A stretch of 64,000 bases of DNA from Sipunculus nudus (lineage: Eukaryota; Annelida; Sipuncula; Golfingiida; Sipunculidae), in assembly GCA_026874595.1 (NCBI GenBank), contig CM049314.1:30389729-30453728 (forward strand). The letters run 5' to 3'. The notes under the pieces were generated by a model. It was not told the origin of the DNA. It searched no databases and was given only the letters and a program-made list of their open reading frames with translations. Below are positions 55,901 to 60,220 of this stretch, piece after piece; the stretch's first letter is position 1, and each line of letters opens with the position of its first letter. Both the position numbers and the translations under genes were made by a program.

Positions 55901-58900
55901 TGCAAATAAGGATAAAATTATTAATTTGATTAAAAATTACACGTAGGCTACATTGTTATTTGGATAAAATCATGAGAGAAAAATAAAATACAATATTTTT
56001 TTTTATATGATCTGGAACAATGAAGAAAATGTTAATCAATAAATTTGATGGACTTCTATGCTGTAATATAAAAATAAAAATAATAATAATGTTATCACTG
56101 TATAATTTTAAGTTTCATTATTATTATATTAATATGATTTTCATTTGTCAAGACTGAGTACCTGTCAAGTCTGCATAAATCTTTTGCCTGTATATCTTGC
56201 CAGAAACTATATTTCAAAGGTATCTAATATTTCTATTTGTAATACTATAAGTTATAACTGTATAAACGGTAAAGGTATTTCATCAGGAATGGCCTGTTAG
56301 TGCTATTTAGCTAACATAATCATACAATATTTACAAAAGTTTCAAATTCCAATATAGCCAAATAATTTGTGTTTGACTGTGTAAAAAAGCAGATCAAAAT
56401 TTAACAGAATCAGCCCAACCTGTTTTTCAGCTCGGCTGACTTTAATTCATCTGAGCTATATGTAGTCATTGTCCGGCCTTTGTCTGTTGTCCATCAGGCC
56501 ATCTGGACGTCCGTTAGCAGGGAACTTTTAAACCTTTAGACCTACGAATCCAAAATTCAACATAGAGTTAGATGTCCCTAAGTTCTCCTACCAAACCTGA
56601 AACTGCGTGGGTCATTGTGACTTTGTTCCTTTGAGAAATTAAGAAAAAAAAAAACTGTTTTCCAGTAATAACCTATTATTACACTCAAAACTGCCCCCTT
56701 TTAAAACTGTTAATCTTGTTTATATTTGATATTACCATTCCTACATATATTTTGTATGTACATCCCAGAAATTAGGTCAATACTAAGTAAATCTTGAAAG
56801 TTATTGGCCCTAAGATAATGCACTTCGCCAAATTTTTTAATATTTCACAGGAATAATCTCTGAACCTGTCTCTCTCATGTTTGTTTGAATGGTTCCAGTT
56901 CAGTAATTTGGCCAAGTTACAGGAAGCTGAACTTAGTCATTTGGCAAAAAAAAAATGATACTAAAATTACAATATCAGAAACTGCTTGAGCTATCTTCAC
57001 AAAAATTTTATGCAAATGTTGGTCACATGACTCATATATGAATTTGAGGTATTGATTGCGCCACGTGCATCAACCTTTTCTTCACGAGGGTCACGGGTAA
57101 TTAGAAAAAAACCCATATTTTTTTTCAGGAATAGTAGGAGGTGGCATCCCCAAAATATATGCAAAAAAAATCACATATCAAATATTGTGGAGTTGAGCCT
57201 TTTGTGGCACAACCTGCATTATCTTTATTAAACAGAGAAAAAGCTAAAAAAAAACTTTGGAAATCTTTTTTCAACTATGTCCTTCAGCCAAATGGCTCAA
57301 TATTTCACAGAAATTATCCCAGAGATAAGCTCTCTCAAGTTTGGTCATTACAGGAATTTGAACTTTGTAATTTGGCCACTTAGGCATACTGACATTACAG
57401 TTTCAAAATTGATAGGAGCTAGCATTCCCATGTTTTGTGCAAATGTTGGTCACATGACTTGTATTTGAAATTGCAGTTTTTTGTGGCACCACCTGCATCA
57501 ATCTGTTTCTTATGGACAAAAATCCTCATAATTTAAGCCTCTTTCAGTTTAAAATTGGTTTATGATGAAACTGTCAAGCTGAATCATTAAATTTTTCACA
57601 AGAATTATTTTAGAATAGGGTTCTTTCATTTGTATAAGAATAGATTTGTTTAATTTTTTGGTAGAGTCATAGAAACTAATAGAAGCTGCATGGAATTGGT
57701 CTTGTGGCCATTAATAAGCCTAGCTAGCTATATCAAACTGATGACTGCACTAGTCTAAATCTTATGCAAAACTGTTATTTCAACTTTGTAACATTGCACA
57801 AAATTTTTCTTAGTAGGAATTTGTTCAAGTTTTCTTAAATGATTGTTGGTCAGAATTATTTAACCTTTAACAATGAAAGGACAACATGTTTTATTATTCT
57901 AAACATTTTGATAGATTATAAACATCTTATAGATATGTCAGCTTGAAAAAAAAACATTATTAACCAAAGTCTTTCAGTGTGTGTTAATAGATTTTTTCAA
58001 CAGGCCAACATTATGTCTGTATCTATTAATAGCTTGGCAGACTGCCAACTTTTCAGATTTGGCAACAGGCCAAAGGTCAGTCTGGATCTATTTATAGCTT
58101 TGGCAGACTGCCAACTGTGTCAGATTATGCAACAGGTCAAGAGTTCATTCAGTGTAGCCAGGTACAGGTACAGGTCAAGACTTCACTCAGTGCAGCCAGA
58201 TGCAGGTCAAGAGTTCACTCAGTGCAGTAGCTGCAGAGAGCAATTCATTTTGGTTCACTAGGGGCAACTGCCTTCCTAACATAAGCCTGGTTAACACAGT
58301 GCACTAAACTCAAAGAAGTTTGATATATAGGCCTGATATGCATCTTTGATGGCTTTCTCATTCAAAAGACTGGTGGCGCCACCTAAAATGACTTTTGCAT
58401 GTGTATGTTCCTAACTTATTTCTTGGGAGGAATTTTTTTTATATCAGCCTGAAATTGCGCATATTTATACATATTGGATAGCTTTGTTGTATACATACAG
58501 GACTGGTGGAGCCACCAACAATATATTTTGCACAGTGTATGTCCCTGCTTTTTCTCAGGAAGGGTTTGATGTATCAGCCTGAAATAGGGCATATGTATAC
58601 ATCTGGGATAGCTACATCGTATATAGTTACAAGTGCTGGGCGTCACCTACAATCATTTATGTGTTGTGTGCACACATGCTAGTTTTTCAGCTGTGATGTT
58701 TTTGTAATTGGTTCTTGTACAAAATGTGTAGTACTTGCATTGTTTATATAAATGTTACACATGTAGGCCTACTTGAAATCTGTCACTAGTGTAAGGGTAG
58801 GATGAGGGTTCAGGGAGGCAACATGAAAGTATTCCAAGATCAGTGTCCACCAAACTGTCTGAAAAAGAGAGTTTGGTGGCTAGGGGATGGGTATCTGCAT

Positions 58901-59845
58901 AGTTTAGAAAAGAATAACACCGCAGTTTTAGGACCACAATCAAATTTTAGTAGGATAATGATATTTTATTATGTTGATCTTTATATCATTTCAGCCCTCT
59001 TGATGAGATTATTCACCAGTTGGGAGGACCAGAAAAGGTCGCGGAGATGACAGGACGTCGAGGTCGCATGGTCTGCACATCCACTGATACACAGCCTCAT
59101 TATCAACTCAGAGACTCCGACTCAGCCGGATGTCTCGATAGTCTCAATGTCAGAGAAGTTAGTACAGGCAAATCTCGCTTAAATATTATAAACTTTAGTT
59201 TAGTTTGATATAATTAAAACATAATATAAATGAAAATGAAGTTGTTTTATTGATAAGATAGTAAGAGTAAGATGAGTTATATGAAGATACAAATATCTAG
59301 GCTTGTGTTTGGTTGCTGGCAGTTACAACTTGGGTAAAATGTGTTAAAAACATGAGGTTCCTGCAATGTATGATGATAAAAGTGTAAGTGCTTTAACTGT
59401 GCAAAAAGATACTGATCCCTACAGTTTAGTTTAATCATTTCTACAATGTTTTAATACTTGAAATGGCTCTAGTACATACCCATGAACTGGCAATATTTGA
59501 CAAGTGACTTGGCACATTATAGCTGGGGCAGTTGGATATTCATGTCTGCAGTGAGACACAGTACAGCAAAATTTGGGCTCAAAGGCTTATACCCATATAT
59601 TAGTAGACACCCCTTTTTCTTGAATAATTTCTTGTTAATTGCTCAGTTAAATGATTTATTTTGGGAATAGATTTCTTGACTTGCACATGTGTATCTTCTC
59701 ACAGGAGCCAGTACTTTCCATAAATATGATAGGGATGGAACTTGTCAGCCAATGTTGTTACCATAGAAACATTTCCTGTTTCAGAGGAACCATTTCATGG
59801 AAGGCAGGAAGCTGGTCGCTATTATCTCAGATGCTGCAAGTACAG
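9472..59845 (+). CDS. SBNO: Strawberry-notch (SBNO/FORGETTER1-type) helicase-like protein, 20 exons, 3' end outside window
   Basis: Twenty exons with canonical AG/GT borders and matching phases join into 643 complete codons plus one base. Motifs seen, in predicted-protein numbering: N-terminal leader 1-72; ALPHPG region near 90; Walker [11 protein letters not shown] 158-167 with Lys165; DECH 279-282 followed by KAK; SAT 318-320; [10 protein letters not shown] after 330; HQRFF 437-441; IGLQTTGE 469-476; [16 protein letters not shown] 578-593; [10 protein letters not shown] from 635. These in this order define the SBNO family (AAA_34-like P-loop domain plus Helicase_C_4-like domain). In animals and plants these nuclear proteins act as transcriptional or chromatin co-regulators (Notch pathway in flies, heat-stress memory in plants); the role here is inference from family. 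Vertebrate SBNOs are about 1,350-1,400 aa. This one has a short N-terminus, and a linker of only about 50 residues between the two lobes. The C-terminal arginine-finger region must lie in exons beyond the window. Exon 1 begins after an acceptor, so a non-coding 5' exon lies upstream and was not located. Confidence 0.9.
10440..10605 (+). repeat. Unclassified interspersed repeat, copy 2
   Basis: Diverged partner of the repeat at 7890-8070, within intron 1 of the SBNO-like gene; the same block order is kept. Confidence 0.6.
10886..10930 (+). repeat. Solo 3' tail of the hairpin-head repeat abutting exon 2
   Basis: TCATATATAACAGCTGAGCG followed by CCGTGATCCATGGGTC and a T-rich end matches the 3' termini of the elements at 14843-17323 and 32604-37393. 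It ends within 10 bp of the exon 2 acceptor. Confidence 0.8.
10938..11028 (+). CDS. SBNO: SBNO-like exon 2
   Basis: Acceptor ATTTCAG ends at 10937, donor GCA|GTAAGT. It joins AG+T to give Ser, then DEVFSHYQ... and [15 protein letters not shown], the conserved stretch preceding the helicase core in SBNO proteins. It ends in phase 0. The following 1.67-kb intron carries two tRNA-derived SINE copies near 12.1 and 12.35 kb. Confidence 0.92.
12035..12118 (-). repeat. tRNA-derived SINE head, copy 1
   Basis: On the minus strand GTTAGCTCAGTGGTAAAGC is an A-box-like element and GGGTTTGATTTCC a B-box-like element, separated by a foldable arm (ACCTT...AAGGT). Not a plausible functional tRNA; followed by a tail TGTGTATTCATGTTCTA shared with copy 2. 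Confidence 0.65.
12311..12400 (-). repeat. tRNA-derived SINE, 5'-truncated copy 2
   Basis: Keeps the B-box-like GGGTTTGATTCCC and the TGTGTATTCATGTTCTA tail of the copy at 12.0 kb but lacks the A-box. Same orientation. Confidence 0.6.
12699..12806 (+). CDS. SBNO: SBNO-like exon 3
   Basis: Acceptor TTTCTGCAG, donor GCT|GTAAGT, 36 codons, phase 0 at both ends. Encodes a proline-rich turn ([10 protein letters not shown]) and [14 protein letters not shown], equivalent to the Q-motif-like helix before Walker A. The following 449-nt intron shows nothing but AT-rich sequence. Confidence 0.92.
13256..13342 (+). CDS. SBNO: SBNO-like exon 4 (Walker A)
   Basis: Acceptor ATATTTCAG, donor CAG|GTATGG, 29 codons in phase 0. 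Begins [16 protein letters not shown] and contains the phosphate-binding loop [10 protein letters not shown], the diagnostic SBNO Walker A. The following 557-nt intron contains a decayed pogo-type MITE (13390-13573). Confidence 0.96.
13390..13573. mobile_element. Decayed pogo-type MITE
   Basis: TA-flanked. Inverted ends include CAAATTATGGACAC (left) and GTGTCCATAATAG (right), with CACT at the left and TTTCACTG at the right terminus, as in the CAGTGGAACC-type elements nearby. Confidence 0.5.
13900..13991 (+). CDS. SBNO: SBNO-like exon 5
   Basis: Acceptor CATTTTCAG, donor AAG|GTAATC. Encodes [18 protein letters not shown], then the [12 protein letters not shown] segment (helicase motif Ia region). 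Ends with AG, completed by G of exon 6. The following 382-nt intron is AT-rich without recognisable features. Confidence 0.94.
14374..14442 (+). CDS. SBNO: SBNO-like exon 6
   Basis: Acceptor CTTTATAG, donor CAG|GTAAAT. Encodes (R)[22 protein letters not shown](R). The DLxDIG block directly follows DARR as in the family. The following 3.25-kb intron is mostly one interspersed element (14843-17323). Confidence 0.92.
14843..17323 (+). mobile_element. Hairpin-head interspersed element, copy A
   Basis: Begins with a palindromic head (TTAGCTCAG...CTGAGCTA), then a GTCC/GTCCGTC-rich tract and GACCTACGAATCC. A long AT-rich body follows, with a C-tract (15690-15707). It ends CAGCTAAGCGCCGTGACCC. A second tail-like GTGACCCATGGGTCCTTTGTT at about 16707 suggests nesting. 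No reading frame. The same architecture is, as I recall, frequent in bivalve genomes; class unassigned. Confidence 0.75.
15690..15707. repeat. Poly-C tract
   Basis: About 18 uninterrupted C within the copy A element; similar tracts occur at 30654-30669 (G), 34131-34141 (C), 44143-44158 (G), 47245-47263 (G), 49263-49285 (G) and 53970-53982 (C). Confidence 0.95.
17696..17778 (+). CDS. SBNO: SBNO-like exon 7
   Basis: Acceptor GTTTTCCAG, donor GAG|GTAGAG. Encodes [37 protein letters not shown] is the family's conserved FxTYxxL strand. Reading through the donor would meet a stop within 9 nt. The following 1.17-kb intron has a pogo-type MITE (18508-18686) and a TA microsatellite. Confidence 0.93.
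18508..18686. mobile_element. Pogo/Tigger-type MITE
   Basis: Starts CAGTGGAACCCC and ends GGGGTTCCTTTGTG, flanked by TA. Internal repeats of GTGGTCGTAATT and its complement AATTACGACCACC. No coding capacity. Confidence 0.75.
18687..18751. repeat. (TA)n microsatellite
   Basis: TA tract of about 65 bp with one G interruption, immediately after the MITE. Confidence 0.95.
18944..19062 (+). CDS. SBNO: SBNO-like exon 8 (DECH box)
   Basis: Acceptor TTGACAG, donor CCT|GTGAGT. Encodes [18 protein letters not shown] then [10 protein letters not shown], the Walker B/DECH motif with the SBNO-specific HKAK extension. The usual Asn after HKAK is Thr here. Phase 0 end; the following 398-nt intron has no feature. 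Confidence 0.96.
19461..19513 (+). CDS. SBNO: SBNO-like exon 9
   Basis: Acceptor GTATTTCAG, donor GAG|GTTAAT, 53 nt. Encodes [18 protein letters not shown], matching the helix between motifs II and III (TK.A.AV..IQ). Very short, but phase and residue pattern fit. The following 6.1-kb intron 9 contains the composite inverted-repeat element at 19974-21673, a TA microsatellite at 22.85 kb, scattered copies of a GTACTGGAGAGGACA motif, and a 52-bp tandem duplication near 25.0 kb. Confidence 0.88.
19974..21673. mobile_element. 1.7-kb composite inverted-repeat element, TA-flanked
   Basis: The outer ends are perfect inverted repeats beginning CCGTAAAATCTGTGAAATTT, flanked by TA on both sides. Inside, a 130-bp block beginning AGACGTCCATGAAGTTTGAC (about 20330-20460) is repeated directly at about 20660-20795. 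About 125-bp arms at about 20795-20920 and 21222-21345 are mutually inverted (TTGGAACC/GGTTCCAA, TGGCGTTGTACGCC and complement). It looks like a MITE with another fold-back element nested inside. No transposase frame. Confidence 0.75.
22851..22910. repeat. (TA)n microsatellite
   Basis: TA dinucleotide tract of about 60 bp in intron 9 with one phase shift. Confidence 0.97.
24990..25095 (+). repeat. Tandem duplication of about 45-52 bp
   Basis: TATATGTAATTGTCATCTAC followed by TCAGTAACTGAATCCTCATC occurs twice in tandem. A relative of the second half also lies directly next to the inverted-repeat element end at 21676. Confidence 0.8.
25633..25696 (+). CDS. SBNO: SBNO-like exon 10 (motif III SAT)
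   Basis: Acceptor TATCTTGCAG, donor ATG|GTGAGA. Encodes [21 protein letters not shown]. The SAT triplet couples ATP hydrolysis to the second lobe in SF2 enzymes. YCSATG (Cys before SAT) is unlike the YASATG of vertebrate SBNO1 as I recall it. The following intron has a 30-bp minisatellite (26105-26410). Confidence 0.95.
26105..26410 (+). repeat. 30-bp minisatellite
   Basis: About ten degenerate copies of a roughly 30-bp unit with the core TTCAAGAT...GGAAATATTAGAGGAT. Because 30 is a multiple of 3 it produces a spurious 62-codon frame of repeated E-D-F-F-K-like decapeptides; not a gene. It ends about 80 bp before exon 11. Confidence 0.8.
26492..26582 (+). CDS. SBNO: SBNO-like exon 11
   Basis: Acceptor TTTTTTCAG, donor CTTG|GTGAGT. 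Encodes [20 protein letters not shown] and continues to QRKGLG; the RLGLWG.G..F block is a family hallmark. The following 3.2-kb intron contains a SINE fragment (26640-26775) and the 157-bp tandem array (27683-29360). Confidence 0.95.
26640..26775 (-). repeat. tRNA-derived SINE, copy of the 62.84-kb family
   Basis: Shares ordered blocks with 62840-62975: CCCGGATTTGATCCC (B-box complement), GTGGCTCA, TCCAACTGCTT, TAGAAAAGCATTCTTC and TTCAGTCTGCTTT. Diverged. Confidence 0.6.
27683..29360. repeat. 157-bp tandem array with AGGTCAnnnTGACCT palindromes, headed by a hairpin-head fragment
   Basis: Starts TTAGCTCAGATGACTGTAAG with a GTCCGTGCGTCCG tract (same head type as the elements at 14.8 and 32.6 kb). 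About ten units follow; the GTGACC landmark falls at 27815, 27972, 28128, 28286, 28430, 28586, 28744, 28901, 29058 and 29209. Each unit has TTGGAAACCTGAAATTAGGT followed by CATGGTGACCTATATTxTGTGAC and a GGGCACAAATxGTATCxxTTAGGCC-like block. Confidence 0.85.
29792..29871 (+). CDS. SBNO: SBNO-like exon 12
   Basis: Acceptor ACCTTCAG, donor GAG|GTAGGG. Encodes [20 protein letters not shown] and SFKQAE, matching the A.EMVAMDMK..GMY..R.LSF block. The following 1.3-kb intron contains a 0.76-kb hAT-type element (30187-30948). Confidence 0.95.
30187..30948. mobile_element. Non-autonomous hAT-type element, 0.76 kb
   Basis: The left end TAGGGCTG and right end CAGCCCTA are inverted, flanked by the perfect 8-bp direct repeat ATATTTAG (30179-30186 and 30949-30956). 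Subterminal zones are rich in ATACG/CGTAT motifs (GATACGATAACC; GCAATACGTATTG). No reading frame of use. Confidence 0.8.
31167..31234 (+). CDS. SBNO: SBNO-like exon 13
   Basis: Acceptor ATTTTCAG, donor ATG|GTAGGT. Encodes [22 protein letters not shown] and two bases of Trp, equivalent to the F.I.E.PL......YN.A...W segment. The following intron carries a short tandem-cored repeat (31345-31880). Confidence 0.9.
31345..31880 (+). repeat. Short tandem-cored repeat with TTATACCCCCGTC head
   Basis: Head TTATACCCCCGTCTATGA with CATCCGTC/CATCC repeats, then about three degenerate units marked by GAATTTTCACAAAACTCAT at about 31455, 31606 and 31745. Period is about 140-150 bp. Class unassigned. Confidence 0.55.
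32076..32186 (+). CDS. SBNO: SBNO-like exon 14 (HQRFF)
   Basis: Acceptor AAATACAG, donor GTG|GTCAGT. Encodes (W)[10 protein letters not shown], an Asn/Thr-rich stretch, [16 protein letters not shown] and the first two bases of Cys. The FW..HQRFF signature links the helicase lobes. The following 5.3-kb intron is dominated by a compound repeat (32604-37393). Confidence 0.95.
32341..32600 (+). repeat. Two units of the 145-bp TGACCTTGA repeat
   Basis: Contains AGTGACCTTGGACTTCATC followed by TTCAAGGACAAATC and a second degenerate unit, resembling the array at 63155-64000. Confidence 0.5.
32604..37393 (+). mobile_element. Hairpin-head interspersed element, copy B, with internal duplication
   Basis: Starts TTAGCTCAGCTGACTATAAG and a GTCCGTC tract; ends CAGCTGAGCGTCGTGACCC. 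The body holds two related block types alternating: blocks starting CATAATGTTAGATGTCCCC at about 32732 and 34915, and CATACAGTTxGATxTCTCC blocks at about 33402 and 35597. The internal restart lies near 34890 (GACCTAGGAATCC). The second half thus repeats the first, making the copy about twice as long as copy A. No coding frame. Confidence 0.7.
37504..37597 (+). CDS. SBNO: SBNO-like exon 15
   Basis: Acceptor CATTACAG, donor GAG|GTACCT. Encodes [20 protein letters not shown] then [11 protein letters not shown], the start of the C-terminal lobe (motif IV-like VVIGLQ.TGEA). The following 1.55-kb intron holds a SINE-like repeat near 38.34-38.72 kb. Confidence 0.95.
38335..38720 (+). repeat. SINE-like repeat with tRNA-like head
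   Basis: GCTTCTGTGGCTCAGGGGTA resembles a tRNA A-box region. The 3' part (TGACAACGCCTCATTGCTTA through ACACCTACCATGTG and ATTCCGTTATAACCCAATAT) aligns with 59905-60120. Confidence 0.55.
39147..39266 (+). CDS. SBNO: SBNO-like exon 16
   Basis: Acceptor GATTTGTAG, donor CCG|GTAAGT, exactly 40 codons in phase 0. Encodes [20 protein letters not shown] and ends with [14 protein letters not shown]. The L....HFP motif closes this block in the family. The following 1.05-kb intron has no clear feature. Confidence 0.92.
40183..40245 (+). repeat. Short dispersed repeat (ACTCCATAGC type), copy 1
   Basis: ACTCCATAGCTGATTCCCCA followed by TTAT and a GGGCATAGGGG block recurs at 44212-44262 with few changes. 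Confidence 0.45.
40318..40409 (+). CDS. SBNO: SBNO-like exon 17 (short inter-lobe linker)
   Basis: Acceptor TCTGCCTCAG, donor CAG|GTAAAG. Encodes [20 protein letters not shown] and [10 protein letters not shown] plus AG. An alternative AG at 40328 breaks the frame and was rejected. Linker composition is not conserved, so the call rests on phase, splice sites and position. The following 3.6-kb intron has a SINE (40486-40670) just downstream of the donor. Confidence 0.78.
40486..40670 (-). repeat. tRNA-derived SINE with conserved central domain
   Basis: Read on the minus strand, TTTGGTAAAACGCTTGGCAC (A-box-like) and CTGGGTATGATCCTG (B-box-like) precede a central block. On + that block reads GGAGGTGGAGGAAACTGGAA then GACCCAGAG, like the central domain shared by several metazoan SINE superfamilies as I recall. 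Confidence 0.6.
44015..44080 (+). CDS. SBNO: SBNO-like exon 18 (weak donor)
   Basis: Acceptor TTTTCACACAG fits exon 17 (AG+G=Arg), giving (R)[21 protein letters not shown]. The only donor before an in-frame stop that restores the family motif is GAAAA|GTTGGA at 44081, which yields [13 protein letters not shown] on joining exon 19. The donor is poor, so the boundary is less sure than others. The following intron 18 is 14.9 kb and hosts the antisense NHL gene. Confidence 0.65.
44212..44262 (+). repeat. Short dispersed repeat (ACTCCATAGC type), copy 2
   Basis: ACTCCATAGCCGATTCTCCA, TTATCCCTTAGTTGAGAGCA, TAGAGG; partner of the copy at 40183, just downstream of exon 18 and a G-tract. Confidence 0.45.
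45182..45320. mobile_element. Pogo/Tigger-type MITE, 139 bp
   Basis: CAGTGGAACCCC...GGAATTCCACTC flanked by TA on both sides. Shares ACTTGAATCATA, GAGACCAAGAAAAGxGGTCG and GTGGTCGCTAGG with the copy at 18508-18686. Confidence 0.8.
45323..47870. other. Intron 18 interior downstream of the NHL gene
   Basis: AT-rich sequence with a poly-G tract at 47245-47263 and a minus-strand AATAAA at 47491-47486 that could end the antisense transcript. No other gene seen. Confidence 0.4.
47872..48819 (-). CDS. NHL-type beta-propeller protein, intronless coding region, nested antisense in intron 18
   Basis: A complete 315-codon frame on the minus strand, far longer than any chance frame in this AT-rich window. 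Residues 1-40 are a low-complexity leader with several Pro, Lys and Gln. From about 43 to 313 there are repeated blades with the pattern GI-x-VD-x-[ND]-x-[YD]-[IV]-x-[IV]-[SA]-D, e.g. [14 protein letters not shown] (58-71), [13 protein letters not shown] (138-150), [14 protein letters not shown] (192-205), [14 protein letters not shown] (241-254), [14 protein letters not shown] (290-303). That is the NHL-repeat blade found at the C-terminus of TRIM2/3/32/71-like proteins, here about six blades. No RING, B-box or coiled coil is present, so it is a free-standing propeller, probably a protein- or RNA-interaction module; its partner is unknown. Upstream, an acceptor ending at 48907 (minus) implies an 87-nt 5'UTR in the same exon. 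The stop is a TGA; a candidate AATAAA lies on the minus strand at 47491-47486. Confidence 0.85.
   Translation of the reverse strand: MTARVLHQPAVPTNSPACQNRHKPFLKRQDSFDKMPKTLVQAKLLCQFTIPTNSSITGIDVDNNDYILISDGVNQTVFLYKKDGELVGKHTFKWPIWDCAMLSDEKIALLTDMGIQVYSQDFYLMYKIPLKTFSPRHMVIDQDDFIVIGDVEADKVRIYDGNSGQPLNEFSARGLKKSEPIKNMLNNQYQTSIAVNQEDEVIIADPVDPVINMFSNTGCKLRTVPITELKPTPKHMIQPRAICTDLQNRVWFAEENGKYMQRVPVKDPKAMAESTEFILLEPLGITKPQAMCFMKNGHMVIVDQANRASILTIDS
48820..48906 (-). other. 5'UTR part of the NHL gene's coding exon
   Basis: On the minus strand CTATTTCAG precedes G at 48906, a plausible splice acceptor, followed by 87 nt to the ATG at 48819. This suggests the mRNA has at least one upstream non-coding exon, so the gene is unlikely to be an unprocessed retrocopy. 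Confidence 0.45.
48907..54824. other. Presumed 5'UTR intron of the NHL gene (also intron 18 of the SBNO-like gene)
   Basis: AT-rich, with G/C homopolymer tracts at 49263-49285 and 53970-53982. No coding exon, SINE or terminal-repeat element could be recognised. Confidence 0.35.
54825..55330 (-). promoter_or_regulatory. Candidate first exon/promoter of the antisense NHL gene
   Basis: On the minus strand CAGAAG|GTAAGC at 54825/54824 is a strong donor and is the best partner seen for the acceptor at 48907. The surrounding 54.4-55.8 kb is visibly richer in G+C and CpG than the rest of the window and is free of recognised repeats, as expected of a promoter. The transcription start is not defined; the linkage is inference. 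Confidence 0.35.
55661..55776. promoter_or_regulatory. Cluster of AGGTCA-type half-sites and a CACGTG E-box
   Basis: Within 116 bp are AGGTCA (55661), GGGTCA (55672), GGGTCA (55690), TGACCT (55711), TGACCT (55738), a GTCACCC, and AGGTCA (55771). GCACGTGACC overlaps one of them. The first two form a direct repeat with 5-bp spacing. The cluster lies several hundred bases upstream of the candidate NHL-gene first exon. Binding is inferred from motif only. Confidence 0.3.
57990..58245 (+). repeat. Tandem repeats within copy C (about 60-bp pair plus 37-bp triplet)
   Basis: GGCAGACTGCCAACT occurs twice about 65 bp apart with ATCTATTxATAGCTT before it; then CAGGTCAAGAGTTCACTCAG-type units recur three times. 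Confidence 0.75.
58320..58680 (+). repeat. About 120-bp tandem units
   Basis: Three units with TATCAGCCTGAAAT, GGGATAGCT, CTGGTGGxGCCACC and GTGTATGTxCCT blocks; spacing 117 and 128 bp. The array ends about 300 bp before exon 19. Confidence 0.7.
58995..59157 (+). CDS. SBNO: SBNO-like exon 19
   Basis: Acceptor CATTTCAG, donor GAA|GTTAGT. Encodes (N)[19 protein letters not shown] then GRRGRMVC and a 30-residue variable tail ending SLNVRE. LGGP..VAEMTGR.GR is one of the most conserved SBNO blocks. The following 627-nt intron has no recognised feature. Confidence 0.95.
59785..59845 (+). CDS. SBNO: SBNO-like exon 20 (last exon in window)
   Basis: Acceptor CCTGTTTCAG, donor ACAG|GTATGT. Encodes [20 protein letters not shown] plus one base of Gly, matching the FM.G.K..AIISEA.S.G block. 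The next expected exon (beginning ISLHAD-like, then the arginine-rich RTHRSNQ region) was not found in 59846-64000, so the gene continues beyond the window. Confidence 0.92.
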
Positions 59846-59904
59846 GTATGTTTAAAATATGATAAAAGCCAGGTAGTGGTCAGAGACCACGTACCTCTGC
59901 CAAT

Positions 59905-60200
59905 GCTAATATTAGTATGTCGAGAACCGAAAGGTAAGGCTTGCAATATTTCCTTCATTTTCAACAGCACCTCATGGCCTACAAGAATGCTGTCACTTAA
60001 TATAAACCAAATCAGTCTTTAGTTATATATGTGTACTTTCTAACAACACCTACTGGTACCATGTGCAAAAAATTCTGTCGTAACGCAATATTGCTAAATC
60101 CCCTTGCAATACAGTTTGTTGAATTTCTGTCTGGCTGATTACAAGCACATCTTGCATGGGTTACTGGATGATTGCCAACTTTTACATGACACAAGAAATG
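59905..60200 (+). repeat. SINE-like repeat, partner of 38.5 kb
   Basis: ATTTTCAACAGCACCTCATG, GCTGTCACTT.ATATAAACC, ACACCTACTGGTACCATGTG and AATTCTGTCGTAACGCAATA align in order with 38495-38650. Lies just after exon 20. Confidence 0.6.
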
Positions 60201-60220
60201 ACTTGTCACCATAGAGATTT

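Larger units (their letters stand above)
56430..58690 (+). mobile_element. Hairpin-head interspersed element, copy C, with three kinds of internal tandem unit
   Basis: Head TCAGCTCGGCTGACTTTAAT, CATCTGAGCTATA and a GTCCGG/GTCC tract, then GACCTACGAATCC as in copy A. The body continues into a roughly 426-bp repeat (landmark GCAAATGTTGGTCACATGAC at about 57012 and 57438). This is followed by a 60-bp pair and 37-bp CAGGTCAAGAGTTCACTCAG units (57990-58245), and about 120-bp units marked by TATCAGCCTGAAAT (58323-58680). The right end is not defined. Confidence 0.55.

Noticed and set aside
57990-58680. CRISPR-like spaced repeats
   Set aside because: Eukaryotic context, repeats are diverged and tandem, and the intervals are not unique spacers of uniform length.
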